From the NCBI GenBank assembly GCA_910587295.1, contig CAJULP010000068.1, positions 1-64,000 on the forward strand: a DNA stretch of 64,000 nucleotides, written 5' to 3'. Positions 1 through 9,221 of the stretch are shown here, piece by piece. Positions within the stretch are counted from its first letter, which is position 1, and the number at the start of each line of letters is the position of its first letter. The DNA comes from an uncultured Lachnospiraceae bacterium (GTDB lineage Bacteria; Bacillota; Clostridia; Lachnospirales; Lachnospiraceae). Made by a program: the position numbers and the translations under genes. The notes under the pieces are model-generated. The model ran no database searches, had not been told where the DNA came from, and saw only the letters and a list, made by a program, of their open reading frames with translations.

Positions 1-574
1 CAAGATAATCTACCACGATCCGCATATCACTTTTGAAAAGCTCCCTTATCTCTTTTGTCAAATGCCTCATCTCAAACACATGGACTTTTAATTCGTCTAC
101 ATATTTCCATGCTCCCTCCGGGATCCGCCGCCTCTTAAAAAGCTCCCTGCTGTCACGGTTCTTCCTCCACCTTGCCTTCCCCCAGTAAAGCACGATCTCG
201 ACCACCGGAAACAGGATTGGCATCTTATTTTCGTACTGCTCTCGGTAAAGCCCGCCTGTGTAACCTGCCTTCCTAAGGACCGCCTTGCCATCTACGTTAG
301 ACTGGTTGGCAATCAGATAGACCAGGTTGATCCGACCATCCAGCATCTCATATTTACACAGGTCCGCATACTGGCTGCGGAGCCTTTCCAGCCCTTGGTA
401 AACGCTTTCTGTCGGTCCGGAGATCATCCTGTCCTGGTCTGCCACATTTTCCCCCTGGTACAGCAGCGCATTGATCACGTCTTCTGCGATATCCGGGTAT
501 GACACAAATTCTTTTTCTGCGGTGTCTTTCTTTTCCCCGCCGTCCGCCTGCACAGTTTCTTTATTCTTTCCCAT
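1..574 (-). CDS. Rpn-family PD-(D/E)XK nuclease / putative transposase, partial (3' end outside window)
   Basis: The first 191 codons are visible; the reading frame runs off the left edge. The ATG at 574 is preceded by GGAGGG. The order of motifs fits the Rpn (recombination-promoting nuclease) family: a short charged N-terminus, ADLCKY near residue 70, LIANQSNVD at 87-95, a YTGGLYREQY stretch, then FPVVEIVLYWGKARW around 122-136. In the family the segment before NQ normally holds the catalytic acid (ENQ); here it reads ANQ, so nuclease activity is uncertain. These genes are usually solitary and multi-copy in Clostridia. Family assignment is from remembered motifs, not a search. Confidence 0.7.
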   Translation of the reverse strand, partial: MGKNKETVQADGGEKKDTAEKEFVSYPDIAEDVINALLYQGENVADQDRMISGPTESVYQGLERLRSQYADLCKYEMLDGRINLVYLIANQSNVDGKAVLRKAGYTGGLYREQYENKMPILFPVVEIVLYWGKARWRKNRDSRELFKRRRIPEGAWKYVDELKVHVFEMRHLTKEIRELFKSDMRIVVDYL

Positions 575-845
575 CCGCCCTCCTTCCGTAGGCTGGCAGG
601 GGTTTACAGGCTTCTGTTCTGTCCATCCCTGCCTTATTTAATTAATATTTGGTAATAAAAGCAAGGATTTCTAAAACAGATCTATGCGTCCTTCATCAGG
701 ACGCTTATTAGAAAATTAGATAATAGAACGAGTTTCCGTTAGAATTTCTATGCTTTGATTTATTGTATCAAGATATACATGGTTCGTCAATAAAAAAACA
801 ATTAAAGTTCATTTTTCTGAAGTGAAATTTTTACTTAAAAACGTT
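575..845. other. Intergenic region, AT-rich
   Basis: No convincing gene lies here. It holds a small perfect hairpin at 686-704 (GCGTCCT, 5-nt loop, AGGACGC) without a clear U-tract on either strand, so I do not call it a terminator. The rest is AT-rich spacer between two minus-strand units. Confidence 0.5.
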
Positions 846-874
846 GATAGGAGCAGCATTATGCCGCTCCTATC
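846..874 (-). terminator. Rho-independent terminator of the surface-protein operon
   Basis: A 9-bp stem (GATAGGAGC/GCTCCTATC) at 846-874 is followed on the minus strand by CAACGTTTTTAAG. It lies just past the stop codon of the last small gene at 890. Confidence 0.75.
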
Positions 875-889
875 AGCTTATCATCATAC

Positions 890-1084
890 CTATCTTCTAT
901 CAAGGGGTACCGTATCATCCGCATACAATCCTGATATCTGGTCTTCCAAATCTTTTTCCTGCTTCTTCATGTCATGGTGCTTCCAGGCAAATGCCACGAT
1001 TACCACGATCAATATGATCAATGCCGGTAAATCCCACCAGCAGAAGCCGAGTGTGGTATGTTCCAATATATATGACATGTTCAA
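890..1084 (-). CDS. Small single-pass membrane protein (second of a pair)
   Basis: A 64-aa protein with one hydrophobic helix at about residues 19-34, followed by a charged cytoplasmic-looking tail (KHHDMKKQEKDLEDQ). Its start overlaps the stop of the preceding small gene by 4 bp (ATGA type), so the two are translationally coupled. It resembles that neighbour: both have a Thr/Ser-Leu-Gly, Trp and Leu-Pro-Ala-Leu arrangement right before the helix, then a basic juxtamembrane tail. It is the last gene of the operon headed by the giant surface protein. I know no family for it. The operon position and the partner's similarity argue against chance. Confidence 0.6.
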   Translation of the reverse strand: MNMSYILEHTTLGFCWWDLPALIILIVVIVAFAWKHHDMKKQEKDLEDQISGLYADDTVPLDRR

Positions 1085-1281
1085 TCCCCCTTCCCGTTAC
1101 CTTGCTGCATGGTTTTAAGTCTCTCCATCCGGTTCTCGTCAAACTGCTTTTCACGCTTCTTTTGTTTATAGCTGTGCACAATGAGTTCCACCAGTATGAT
1201 GCCCCCTGCAAGGAGCGCCGGTAATTCCCAGAAGTGCATGCCTAAACTATTGTGTGTTAAGTTATACAAATTCATCCACAT
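1081..1281 (-). CDS. Small single-pass membrane protein (first of a pair)
   Basis: A 66-aa protein with N-terminal SLGMHFWELPALL, a transmembrane helix at about 20-36, and a basic tail (HSYKQKKREKQFDENRMERLK). It lies 30 bp downstream of the giant surface protein and overlaps the next small gene by 4 bp. The tail resembles both its small neighbour and the C-terminal tail of the surface protein, which also follows one helix with repeated K/R-K-x-x-K. A role as accessory or docking partner for the surface protein is inference only. No known family is recognised. Confidence 0.6.
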   Translation of the reverse strand: MWMNLYNLTHNSLGMHFWELPALLAGGIILVELIVHSYKQKKREKQFDENRMERLKTMQQGNGKGD

Positions 1282-1311
1282 ATTTTTACCTCCATTCCCG
1301 TCTGCGCGTCC

Positions 1312-4300
1312 TTATCTTCTACGGCCTCTTTGGTCCGCAATGCCAAGCTGCCTTCTCAGGGTCTCCTCTGCCAGCTGGTCTTTCAGCTCTGCCAGCTTCT
1401 TCTGGCGTTTTTTCATGTTGTGCGTAAAGCATGAGTAAATGATCAGGGTCGCCAGCATCAGTAAAAAGCTTAAGATGCAGCACTCGTGGTCAGCCAACTC
1501 TCTGTCTGCCAACGGTACTTCCTCGTCTTCGACAGGCATCACGACGATATTTCCCTCCTCATCTTCCGTAATGATTCCATCTAATGGTACCTGCGCATCA
1601 GCCACTGCTACCAGTGCCGGTGCTGCTAATGCCGGCGGTACTGTTCCTGCTGCAGGCGGTGTTACCGGAACAAGACCTTCGTCAATGGGTGGTGCGGGCG
1701 TATCTGGTGTTCCTGGTGCTTCCGGCATTTCTGGTACCGGCGGTACTACCGGATCATCCGGATCAGTATCCGGATCAGTTCCCGGATCTAGAACGTCAGG
1801 TCCATCAGTCGGATCCGTCACTCCCGGAATCGCTGTATATGTCACCACATATTCCTTATCTTCTCCCAGTGTCGTATCAAATTTAAATTCACCAATTTGC
1901 CAATCACATGTGTATCCTTCTAATTCCGGTACTGGTATTTGGATATTATCAGCCCCATAAGCATATTGCGTAGATACTGTCCTTATTTCCGTTCCGTCCG
2001 CATACTGATAGCGAATCGTCAATGTGTACAAATTGTTCCATGAAACTGTAAATGTTGTATCTCCCGTGATTTCCAGCTCTTTTGTGGGTTCGATACCACC
2101 TGCCCAGCTTTTTGAATCTTCCCTATATCCGGCTGCCGTATTGGGGATCGTCATCGGAATCTGTGTCGCTACAAGATATCCTTTCGCTCCTTCCGTTCCA
2201 CGCACTGCTCTATTACCGTCAGCATCAAGAAGAGTCACTACAGCCTTGGCCAATGATACTGTTCCAGTGGGAACCTCGCCATCCATTGCTGCATTATAGC
2301 TCACGACTACCTGATATTTATCCGGCACTCCGTCTCCACTGTCTGGATTCGCCGGATTTCCTATCATATCTCGTGTGTAATATACTTCTATTACATTTGA
2401 TGCGTCTGAATCTGATTCATTATCCTTAATCTCCAGACCATTATTAACCACTTTATCGAAAAGATACTTAACACCATTTACCTCTACTTTATCCTTTGGC
2501 TCAACCGACACTGTTTCTCCATACTCTTTCTCTCCTTCTGTAGGCATTCCTTCTTCAGGCGCTTCTCCCAGTGTCCAGTTCCCATTTACATCATCATAAT
2601 AATATTCAACGCTATATTTATAACTGCCTAAACCATATGTGAAAGTATAAGTTACATCGCCACTGATTGTTTCCGGTAAACCTGAAGCACTTATAGTTCC
2701 CTCGCCTTCAACACCCCAGTTACCGCCTTTATATCCTGTATTCGCCTTTGTTCCCGGAATTTCCCCAGGAGCGAGTGTGTACGATGTTCCATATCCATCC
2801 CCAGCCTTATCAAATGTTACTACCATACTCTTGGGCGTTTCATCTGTCCATGTACCGTTCGCCACCTGGAACGTTACTCTCCTCTGGTACTTGTCAGGAA
2901 TGTTGTCAGGTTCATCCGGGTTTTCGCCTCCGCCGATTTCATCCAGCACATAATAGATATTCACTTCATTATTCTCTGCGTTCCTATCTACCACCTTCTC
3001 CTTACCTTCGATCCTATCCAACATGTAATTCTTTTCATTGTAGGTGCACGTTTTAGGTGCATTGTAGAATTCCGAAATAAGCTCTCCTATGTTCGCAGCT
3101 CCACTCTCTTCCTTACCCTTTACATTATCGTAATAATATTCAATGCGATAATCGTAACTATTTGCAACATATTTCCCATAATAATTTGTATGAGTATTTA
3201 TTATGTTCCTAGAGGTAGAAAATTCTACTTTTTGTGTACATATTTCATCCGTATACCATCCATCAAATCTATAACCATCTTTTTCTTGCATCGTCGGCGG
3301 AGTCAGATTTTTTTCCTCATATCCTCCATCCACTGTCTTAGCAGCATCTATTATGGGCGTAAAATTTGTTTCACCAGGATTTTTAACCAAAAACCCTATA
3401 GTTACTTTATCTGCTTGGTTAACATATATCAGACCATCTAAATGAAAAGTATAAGTACCATTTGCAACCATTGGATTATATTGGTTGATTCCTGAATTTG
3501 CTCCGTCCGCCACTTTAACGTCTTCCCATACAATAGTATAATATCCTCTTTTGTCAGCGTACTCTGACCCAGATTTTGCATATTTATATGTTTCTCCATC
3601 TGGTGAAGGATATACAATATCAGGGAAATTCTTAGGCAAGCTTATTCCTGTAAAATCTCCTTTTTTATTTAATTCCTTACCTGCATCTCCCTTGGTTGGT
3701 GCTGATTGTGCACCTGATATGAATCCGGTACCTAACCCATACCAATTGTTATTTGCTCCAGCATCTCTTTCTCCGCCTGGTTTCAATCCGTAAACATATA
3801 GCGGATATGTACCATCTTGCTTTATAACTACTTCTATCGTGTATGTCTTAGTAGTGTTCTCCCCTTTCACAGTCACAGTCGCTATTCCTGTTTTTTTTGC
3901 TTGAATTGTTCCTTTACTTTGATTATCAGTATAACTACTTTCAACACTTACTACTTTCGGATCATTTGATTCCCATGTTGGAGATTGATCATTAGCCCAT
4001 TTCTTAAGTCCAGATTCTATAACTAAGGTATCCCCTACAAACATCTGATAATTTTCGCTACCGGTTGTTATATTCTCTTCTTGTACAACCGTATATATAG
4101 AAAAATGCCCTGCCGTAAATACTATACTGTCACTGACAGTTCTATCCCCTGTAACTTTATCTGCTAATGATACTGCATCATCCACATGGTAAACCGCCAT
4201 ACTGGTCGCTTCATCAGACGCAGAAATCCCAGAGAATGTAACTATGACATCACGACCTTCCACAGGCTGCACTTCATTGCCGTCCTGATCCTGCAGTGTC

Positions 4301-6135
4301 ACATCAATTGCCGTAGTATTTACAACTTCCTTATCTTCTTCTACTGCATCAGAAATTACGCTTTCTATCTCGCTGGAAGAAACATCTTTCGCCACTACCT
4401 TAGTTCCTTCCGGAAGGACACCTTCCACTGCTTTCACAGTAACGGTCACACCACCTGCTTCTGCAATACCTTCAAATACAGGATAGTTTACTTTTTCTAT
4501 AAAGGTAACTTCAATTTCCGTTTCCCCTTCAACTGTCACTGCATATGTGGAAACATTTGAAGTCTTGGAAGCTGCACCTGTAAGTATTCCGTTTACTTTT
4601 ACAAGACTGTTATATTTTCTTTCAGGCTTAACAGCGAAAGAGAACTCTCTTTTTTCTTTTACAGTTGTGCTATAGCTGTCTGTCACGCCAACCGCTTCGC
4701 CTTCCGGAGTGTTCACTGTCACGGTTCCAATTGCTTCCGGAACATTTAATGTAACCCCATACTCTTTTGCTTCTTCCTCATCAGAAATAAATCCAACGCT
4801 GACTTCTGTATCAGCACTGATCTCATACAGTTCGTATCTAGAAACATCTTCATCTGTGGATGCCGCATCGACTGTTTCTCCGTTTACAGTCACGCCGACG
4901 ATATACCCCTCATCCGGTTCTACATCAAAGATAAGTGAACTTCCCTTTTCCACCGTTCCGCTAAACCCGTTTGTCGCGTCAACAGATTCATCCGATGTGT
5001 TGACTGTCACTGTTCCCTTCGCTTCCTGAACATTGATGGTCACTTTATATTCCTTTACTTCCTCATCTTCGACTTCTTTTTCTTCCTCTGCAGTGAAGGT
5101 TACTTCCACTTCCATGTCAGACTTGATATTCAGTTCATAGGTGGAACTATTTTCACTTATAGATACTGCATCAGCAGTTTTACCATCTATAACCACACTG
5201 CCGGTGTATCCTTCATTAGGTTCTACTGTAAAGGATATACCAGTTCCTTCCTCTACTGTCGTGCTATATGAACTTACTACTTTAACGGCTTCCTCGTCCG
5301 ATGTATTGACTGTAACAGTACCATTTTTTGATGCACTGATCGTCACATTGTAAGAATCCTGAAGTTCTTCCTCCTCATCTTCTTCCTGCTCTTTTGCATC
5401 TTCGGCAAAGGCAACCTTGACCTGTGTATCGGAATTGATTTCCAGGGTATAGATACCGTCTCCGTCAGCTTCGACCGGTTCCGTGTTTCCTTTTACCCTG
5501 ACTTCATCCACCTGATACCCGTCTTTGGGCTCTACCGCAAATTTCACCGTTGATTCTTTTTCTACCATATCTTCGGATCCTGTGAAATCCATCGGTTCCT
5601 TAACCGCTACGGTTCCTTTATCAGAATCACAGTCAAAGACCACTTTATATTCATCTTTTACCTCGGGGCTTTCACTCGGCACCGGCGCCGCACTGGGGCT
5701 GACCGAAGGTGAAGCGCTCGGATCAGGACTCTCCGTTTCTACAGGTGAATCCGTTTCCTCGGCTCCCACTTCCGGGGAATCTTCCGGAAAAGCTTCCGTT
5801 CCCTCATCTCCATCGTTTCCTTCTGTCGGATCAATCGGTGCCGGTTCTTCTCCAGATGTGATATCATTATCCGGCTCAGAGCTGTCATCCGTCACTTCAG
5901 GCTCTGACTGCCCAGATTCACCCTTTTCCCCTTCTTCCGTCTCCGACGTTTCTTCCGTAATATCCTCCGCAACGATCGTTTCTGTTTCCGATACCGTCTC
6001 TGTCTCTGCCGGTTCCGCGCCTCCTTCCGCGCGCAAATGCGCGTCAGAAGAATACACGCAGGTGGTCACGATAAGGACAACTGCCAGAAGAAAAGCAATC
6101 CATCGTTTCAAGTTACCCTTAAGATTCTTTTTCAT
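1312..6135 (-). CDS. Giant membrane-anchored surface protein with repeat domains
   Basis: A 1607-aa secreted protein. A signal peptide spans about residues 1-38, then an acidic Ser/Thr/Glu/Pro linker to about 162. Four divergent repeats of about 85-90 residues follow (about 163-540), each with a GTVTVNT-like strand, a GY turn and a xVxVxF end, resembling InlB-type B repeats. Next come a ZU5-like segment (about 545-680), a Big-like segment (about 690-775) and a long region with Flg_new/MucBP-like modules (GYRFDGWYTDE; YSVEYYYDD). A proline-rich stretch precedes the C-terminus. There is no LPXTG; instead VPLADRELADHECC leads into a helix (about 1552-1570) and a basic tail, an anchor style seen in Lachnospiraceae. 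Probably an adhesin or matrix-type protein; the ligand is unknown. Confidence 0.8.
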   Translation of the reverse strand: MKKNLKGNLKRWIAFLLAVVLIVTTCVYSSDAHLRAEGGAEPAETETVSETETIVAEDITEETSETEEGEKGESGQSEPEVTDDSSEPDNDITSGEEPAPIDPTEGNDGDEGTEAFPEDSPEVGAEETDSPVETESPDPSASPSVSPSAAPVPSESPEVKDEYKVVFDCDSDKGTVAVKEPMDFTGSEDMVEKESTVKFAVEPKDGYQVDEVRVKGNTEPVEADGDGIYTLEINSDTQVKVAFAEDAKEQEEDEEEELQDSYNVTISASKNGTVTVNTSDEEAVKVVSSYSTTVEEGTGISFTVEPNEGYTGSVVIDGKTADAVSISENSSTYELNIKSDMEVEVTFTAEEEKEVEDEEVKEYKVTINVQEAKGTVTVNTSDESVDATNGFSGTVEKGSSLIFDVEPDEGYIVGVTVNGETVDAASTDEDVSRYELYEISADTEVSVGFISDEEEAKEYGVTLNVPEAIGTVTVNTPEGEAVGVTDSYSTTVKEKREFSFAVKPERKYNSLVKVNGILTGAASKTSNVSTYAVTVEGETEIEVTFIEKVNYPVFEGIAEAGGVTVTVKAVEGVLPEGTKVVAKDVSSSEIESVISDAVEEDKEVVNTTAIDVTLQDQDGNEVQPVEGRDVIVTFSGISASDEATSMAVYHVDDAVSLADKVTGDRTVSDSIVFTAGHFSIYTVVQEENITTGSENYQMFVGDTLVIESGLKKWANDQSPTWESNDPKVVSVESSYTDNQSKGTIQAKKTGIATVTVKGENTTKTYTIEVVIKQDGTYPLYVYGLKPGGERDAGANNNWYGLGTGFISGAQSAPTKGDAGKELNKKGDFTGISLPKNFPDIVYPSPDGETYKYAKSGSEYADKRGYYTIVWEDVKVADGANSGINQYNPMVANGTYTFHLDGLIYVNQADKVTIGFLVKNPGETNFTPIIDAAKTVDGGYEEKNLTPPTMQEKDGYRFDGWYTDEICTQKVEFSTSRNIINTHTNYYGKYVANSYDYRIEYYYDNVKGKEESGAANIGELISEFYNAPKTCTYNEKNYMLDRIEGKEKVVDRNAENNEVNIYYVLDEIGGGENPDEPDNIPDKYQRRVTFQVANGTWTDETPKSMVVTFDKAGDGYGTSYTLAPGEIPGTKANTGYKGGNWGVEGEGTISASGLPETISGDVTYTFTYGLGSYKYSVEYYYDDVNGNWTLGEAPEEGMPTEGEKEYGETVSVEPKDKVEVNGVKYLFDKVVNNGLEIKDNESDSDASNVIEVYYTRDMIGNPANPDSGDGVPDKYQVVVSYNAAMDGEVPTGTVSLAKAVVTLLDADGNRAVRGTEGAKGYLVATQIPMTIPNTAAGYREDSKSWAGGIEPTKELEITGDTTFTVSWNNLYTLTIRYQYADGTEIRTVSTQYAYGADNIQIPVPELEGYTCDWQIGEFKFDTTLGEDKEYVVTYTAIPGVTDPTDGPDVLDPGTDPDTDPDDPVVPPVPEMPEAPGTPDTPAPPIDEGLVPVTPPAAGTVPPALAAPALVAVADAQVPLDGIITEDEEGNIVVMPVEDEEVPLADRELADHECCILSFLLMLATLIIYSCFTHNMKKRQKKLAELKDQLAEETLRRQLGIADQRGRRR

Positions 6136-6180
6136 CTCTTCTCCCCTTCCTTTAAAAATGAAGCGTTTGTAAAACCTAAT

Positions 6181-6209
6181 TTAGTAGTCTTATTTATAAA
6201 GAGTGTCAA
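6181..6209 (-). promoter_or_regulatory. Promoter of the surface-protein operon
   Basis: On the minus strand a perfect -35 TTGACA (6209-6204) is followed after 17 bp by TACTAA (6186-6181). The ATG lies about 45 bp further, preceded by AAGGGGAG. The surrounding 6136-6303 segment is extremely AT-rich with long A/T runs, which could act as an UP-element or curved DNA. Confidence 0.6.
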
Positions 6210-6317
6210 AAAAGTAAAAAGAGCTCAAAAAAAATTAAAAAAAATAAAGAATTTATTATTTTTTTATAGTCTCATCTAAATAAATTATAAATTATTGTAG
6301 CCATTGCACAAAAAATG

Positions 6318-6326
6318 TGCTATACT
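6318..6326 (+). promoter_or_regulatory. Putative extended -10 promoter
   Basis: TGCTATACT (TG-n-TATACT) lies about 50 bp upstream of the GGDEF-like gene. No well-spaced -35 is visible, which fits an extended -10 element. Confidence 0.4.
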
Positions 6327-6375
6327 ACAACAACATCCCAATAGTATTTTTGAATTAAACAAAGGATCACGCATT

Positions 6376-7065
6376 ATGAAAATAAAGAAATTCGACAGGT
6401 ATAAAACTGTCCACCTGATACTTTTTATCCTGCTGGCAGGAATTGGTCTTTTCATCATCCTGACAGACCCGGAGCTTTATCAGATGATAGCCAATAATTC
6501 TCACATCCGCGCATTGTGCATATTGTTATGGATAGTATTTGTTCTAAGCTTTCTGTTCATCTTTATGGACTTCAGCCTGTTTTCCACATTTAAAAAGGAC
6601 TATCGAGAATTGGATTTTGCCGTATCTTCGGATCCGGTATCCGGCATTGCCAACCGTTACAGCTGCGATTCCTTGATTGAAAAATATCTGGATCAGCCCC
6701 TTCCAAGGAATATTGGCTGTGTGATGTTTGACCTTACCAATATCGGAGACGTAAACCAGAACCGGGGGCATGTAGCCGGAAATGACCTGATCCATGATTT
6801 TTCGGGGATCCTGCAGGCCTCTTCCTTGAATCTGTGCTTTGTGGGGCGTAACGGCGGCAACAAGTTTCTTGCCCTGTTTGAAAACTGTACCACCCAGAAG
6901 CTGAACATCTTTTTAGACCGGGTCAGCGACCGGGTAGATAAGCACAACGACAATCCTGACGTTCCGCCTATTTTATACCAATACGGTACGGCTTACCGGG
7001 AGGATGAATCCGTACAGACCATTACGGACCTGATTGCTCTTTCTAACCGCCGTATTTATGAATGA
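6376..7065 (+). CDS. Membrane protein with degenerate GGDEF domain
   Basis: A 229-aa protein; the ATG at 6376 is preferred because AAAGGA precedes it by 9 bp. Two transmembrane helices (about 11-30 and 45-65) are followed by a GGDEF-fold segment: DPVSGIANR (86-94), FDLTNIGDVNQNRG (118-131) and GRNGGNKF (157-164). The signature that should read GGDEF or GGEEF is GGNKF, so both metal- and substrate-binding acids are lost. Diguanylate cyclase activity is unlikely; a sensory or nucleotide-binding role is possible. It lies 60 bp upstream of the ECF sigma gene in the same direction. Confidence 0.75.
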   Translation: MKIKKFDRYKTVHLILFILLAGIGLFIILTDPELYQMIANNSHIRALCILLWIVFVLSFLFIFMDFSLFSTFKKDYRELDFAVSSDPVSGIANRYSCDSLIEKYLDQPLPRNIGCVMFDLTNIGDVNQNRGHVAGNDLIHDFSGILQASSLNLCFVGRNGGNKFLALFENCTTQKLNIFLDRVSDRVDKHNDNPDVPPILYQYGTAYREDESVQTITDLIALSNRRIYE

Positions 7066-7125
7066 TAGTTTTTTCAAGGGGAGTTTAGCGCACGAGCGTC
7101 TTATATTGAGGGGAGGTAACTGCAT

Positions 7126-7737
7126 ATGTCGGCTTTGGATTATAATTATGTCGCAAACCTTGTGGTCAATGCACAGCTTGGCGACAGCAATGCATTTGCA
7201 GAACTATATGCAGCCACGTACCAGAGGGAATATCATTTTGCATATTGTTATTTGAGGGATGAACATTTAGCGCAGGACGCTCTGCAGGAAACCTACATCA
7301 TCGCCTTAAAAAATATCAGTAAATTAAAAGATCCTATGCTGGTCATCGCATGGCTGAATCAGATCAATTTCCGTGTATGCTTCCAGCTGCAGAAAAAGCA
7401 GCAAAAGTACGATGCGGAGATGATTGACTACAGCAGTATTGATTCGGATTCCGCCGGGGATTCTATCCGTTCCAGTACCCGTACCCCTTTTGTGGGCAAT
7501 AATCCGGAAGACATGGCCATCCGGATTGATTCCCAGGAATATATCATGAACCAGATCTTAAAGCTTCCCTTTACGGAAGCCCAGGTGATTATTTTAAAAT
7601 TTTACCGAAATTTGAAACATGGCGAGATTGCGCAGCTTATGGACATCAGCCAAAGCTCCGTAAAAAGATACCTAAACAGCGGGAAAGCCCATCTTGAAAA
7701 GATTTTCCAGCAACAAGGGGGTGACATATATTTATGA
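7126..7737 (+). CDS. ECF-type RNA polymerase sigma factor
   Basis: A 203-aa sigma-70 family protein preceded by GGGGAGG. Region 2 is seen as AFAELYAATYQREYHFAYCYL...AQDALQETYI (about 24-66), with the usual acidic -10 recognition helix. Region 4 is near the end (LPFTEAQVIILKFYRNLKHGEIAQLM then a helix-turn-helix). A non-conserved linker rich in Ser/Asp separates them. The stop overlaps the next gene's ATG by 4 bp, the usual arrangement for an ECF factor and its membrane anti-sigma. The target regulon cannot be told from sequence; the nearby filament operon and surface protein are candidates only by proximity. Confidence 0.88.
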   Translation: MSALDYNYVANLVVNAQLGDSNAFAELYAATYQREYHFAYCYLRDEHLAQDALQETYIIALKNISKLKDPMLVIAWLNQINFRVCFQLQKKQQKYDAEMIDYSSIDSDSAGDSIRSSTRTPFVGNNPEDMAIRIDSQEYIMNQILKLPFTEAQVIILKFYRNLKHGEIAQLMDISQSSVKRYLNSGKAHLEKIFQQQGGDIYL

Positions 7738-8450
7738 AATTATTTAAGAAACCTGCCGTATCACAGCTAGACCTTGAGATAGCCAGTCAGATTCTGGAAC
7801 AGGTATTTGAAGCAAATGACATGGAGCTTAACTCCATCTCCCTAGAGGCTCTGGCTTCTTACAGTAATTACCGGAAAGAACGGTTTACTTTGCAACGGAC
7901 AATCTTAGTCATCATCATGGCATTGTTTATCCTGCTGCCTCTTTTGTTCATACCGGCATCTTTTACCATAAACGACCCATCCAGTCAACATGGATTTAAT
8001 CCTGTCTACCGGATGGAAGTGGATTCCTTTATGCTGGTGGAGCGTGTCACCGCCACCATTGACGGACGCAATGTTCCGGTGTACGAGATGGATTCCCACG
8101 TTTATTCCATAGAGCCTCCCATGAACGGGCTGATGGAAGTTACCGTGACTTTAGTAAACCGTCAGAGCGCAACTCAGTACGTGGAAGTTACCACCGTTGA
8201 CAGAGAAGTTCCCACAGCCACCGCCTGTACGAAAGACAGGGATCTGATTAACCTGTACTTATCTGACGGGCTATCCGGTGTGGATTTTGAAAAACTCCGG
8301 GCTGTTGACTTAGACGGCCAGGAAGTGGTTCCAATCTCATTTGACACGAAGACGGGCTGTGTCACTTTCGATAATGTTAAAAGCACGCTGAACGTTTTTG
8401 TTCCCGATGCTGCCGGCAATCAGCTGCATCTGATCATTTCCATCCAATAA
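7734..8450 (+). CDS. Putative membrane-bound anti-sigma factor
   Basis: A 238-aa single-pass protein, translationally coupled to the ECF sigma gene. The N-terminal 55 residues are cytosolic, a helix spans about 57-77, and the remaining 160 residues would be extracellular, with a beta-rich, Ig-like look (regular V-x-V strands). There is no zinc-type HxxxCxxC motif, so it is not a classical ZAS anti-sigma. Role is inferred from operon position and topology; this kind of partner is common next to ECF genes in Clostridia. Confidence 0.65.
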   Translation: MKLFKKPAVSQLDLEIASQILEQVFEANDMELNSISLEALASYSNYRKERFTLQRTILVIIMALFILLPLLFIPASFTINDPSSQHGFNPVYRMEVDSFMLVERVTATIDGRNVPVYEMDSHVYSIEPPMNGLMEVTVTLVNRQSATQYVEVTTVDREVPTATACTKDRDLINLYLSDGLSGVDFEKLRAVDLDGQEVVPISFDTKTGCVTFDNVKSTLNVFVPDAAGNQLHLIISIQ

Positions 8451-8472
8451 AAATTTTATAAAATGTTAAAAC

Positions 8473-8496
8473 AAGGCAGGCCTGACGGCCTGCCTT
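8473..8496. terminator. Bidirectional terminator between the sigma operon and lepB
   Basis: A perfect 10-bp stem (AAGGCAGGCC, loop TGAC, GGCCTGCCTT) between convergent genes. Plus-strand exit has ATATTTTTTG; minus-strand exit has GTTTTAACATTTTA. Confidence 0.85.
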
Positions 8497-8516
8497 GCCT
8501 ATATTTTTTGTATTCT

Positions 8517-9116
8517 CTATATTCTTTGTATGAAAAATTTCCCTGCGCGGAACCAGATTTTTCCTTTGATCTGCCGGATCCCCACGCCGCCAAAATCCCT
8601 GGAATCCATGGATTTCTCCCGGTTATCCCCCATCACGAAAATCTGGCCGTCCTTCAGGGTATACGGGTATCGCACAATACCGTTATGCTCCTTGGTCTCC
8701 CCAGGGATATAAGGCTCTGTAAGAAGTTCCTCATTCACATAAACTTTACCGTCCTTAATATCTACGGTATCCCCTTCCATGGCAATGATCCGCTTCACAT
8801 AATATTCCCCGGATGGAATACGGACGGATATCACATCTCCCCGATGATAGTCGAAGTTGATCCTGGTATATAAAGCAATATCCCCCTCCGTCAGGGTCGG
8901 TTCCATGGAACCGCCTTTCACAAAAGAAAAGCCAATCACACACCGGAAGACGATCAATAGTGCCAATAACAGCCATACAAACTTTCTTACGTCCGACAGC
9001 CATCCATATTTCAGGCTGTCATATTTTCTTAAAAAACGCCGGGGTTTAACCCTGGGTTCTATGTCATTGTCGATCCTGTAACCTTTCGGATACCGGGTTT
9101 TCTTCTCCCCTCTCAC
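8517..9116 (-). CDS. lepB: Signal peptidase I
   Basis: About 199 aa from the GTG at 9116, chosen because AGAGG sits 7 bp upstream; a TTG at 9137 lies in frame but lacks a ribosome site. One helix (about 46-63) precedes the catalytic box GGSMEPTL (nucleophile Ser70). The general base is Lys108 in YYVKRIIAMEGD, and the GDNREKSMDSR box follows (about 163-173). It cleaves signal peptides of exported proteins at the outer membrane face. It sits divergently from the filament operon, which it might serve, although pilin-like substrates would normally need a separate prepilin peptidase not found in this window. Confidence 0.95.
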   Translation of the reverse strand: MRGEKKTRYPKGYRIDNDIEPRVKPRRFLRKYDSLKYGWLSDVRKFVWLLLALLIVFRCVIGFSFVKGGSMEPTLTEGDIALYTRINFDYHRGDVISVRIPSGEYYVKRIIAMEGDTVDIKDGKVYVNEELLTEPYIPGETKEHNGIVRYPYTLKDGQIFVMGDNREKSMDSRDFGGVGIRQIKGKIWFRAGKFFIQRI

Positions 9117-9221
9117 AATACCACCTCTGTCACACAATTGTCATACCCAAAGCGGCAGAACGTACCTTATAAATATTAATTATCAATGATGGCCGTGTAA
9201 TTGTCAATAGTAAGAACTGGC

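Noticed and set aside
686..704. Hairpin GCGTCCT/AGGACGC as a terminator
   Set aside because: No U-tract on either strand and not placed right after a gene.
1439..1960. Long plus-strand open frames opposite the surface-protein gene (also 4709-5029, 5525-6172)
   Set aside because: They are antisense shadows of a low-complexity Ser/Thr/Glu-rich coding region; no ribosome sites and the composition mirrors the opposite strand.
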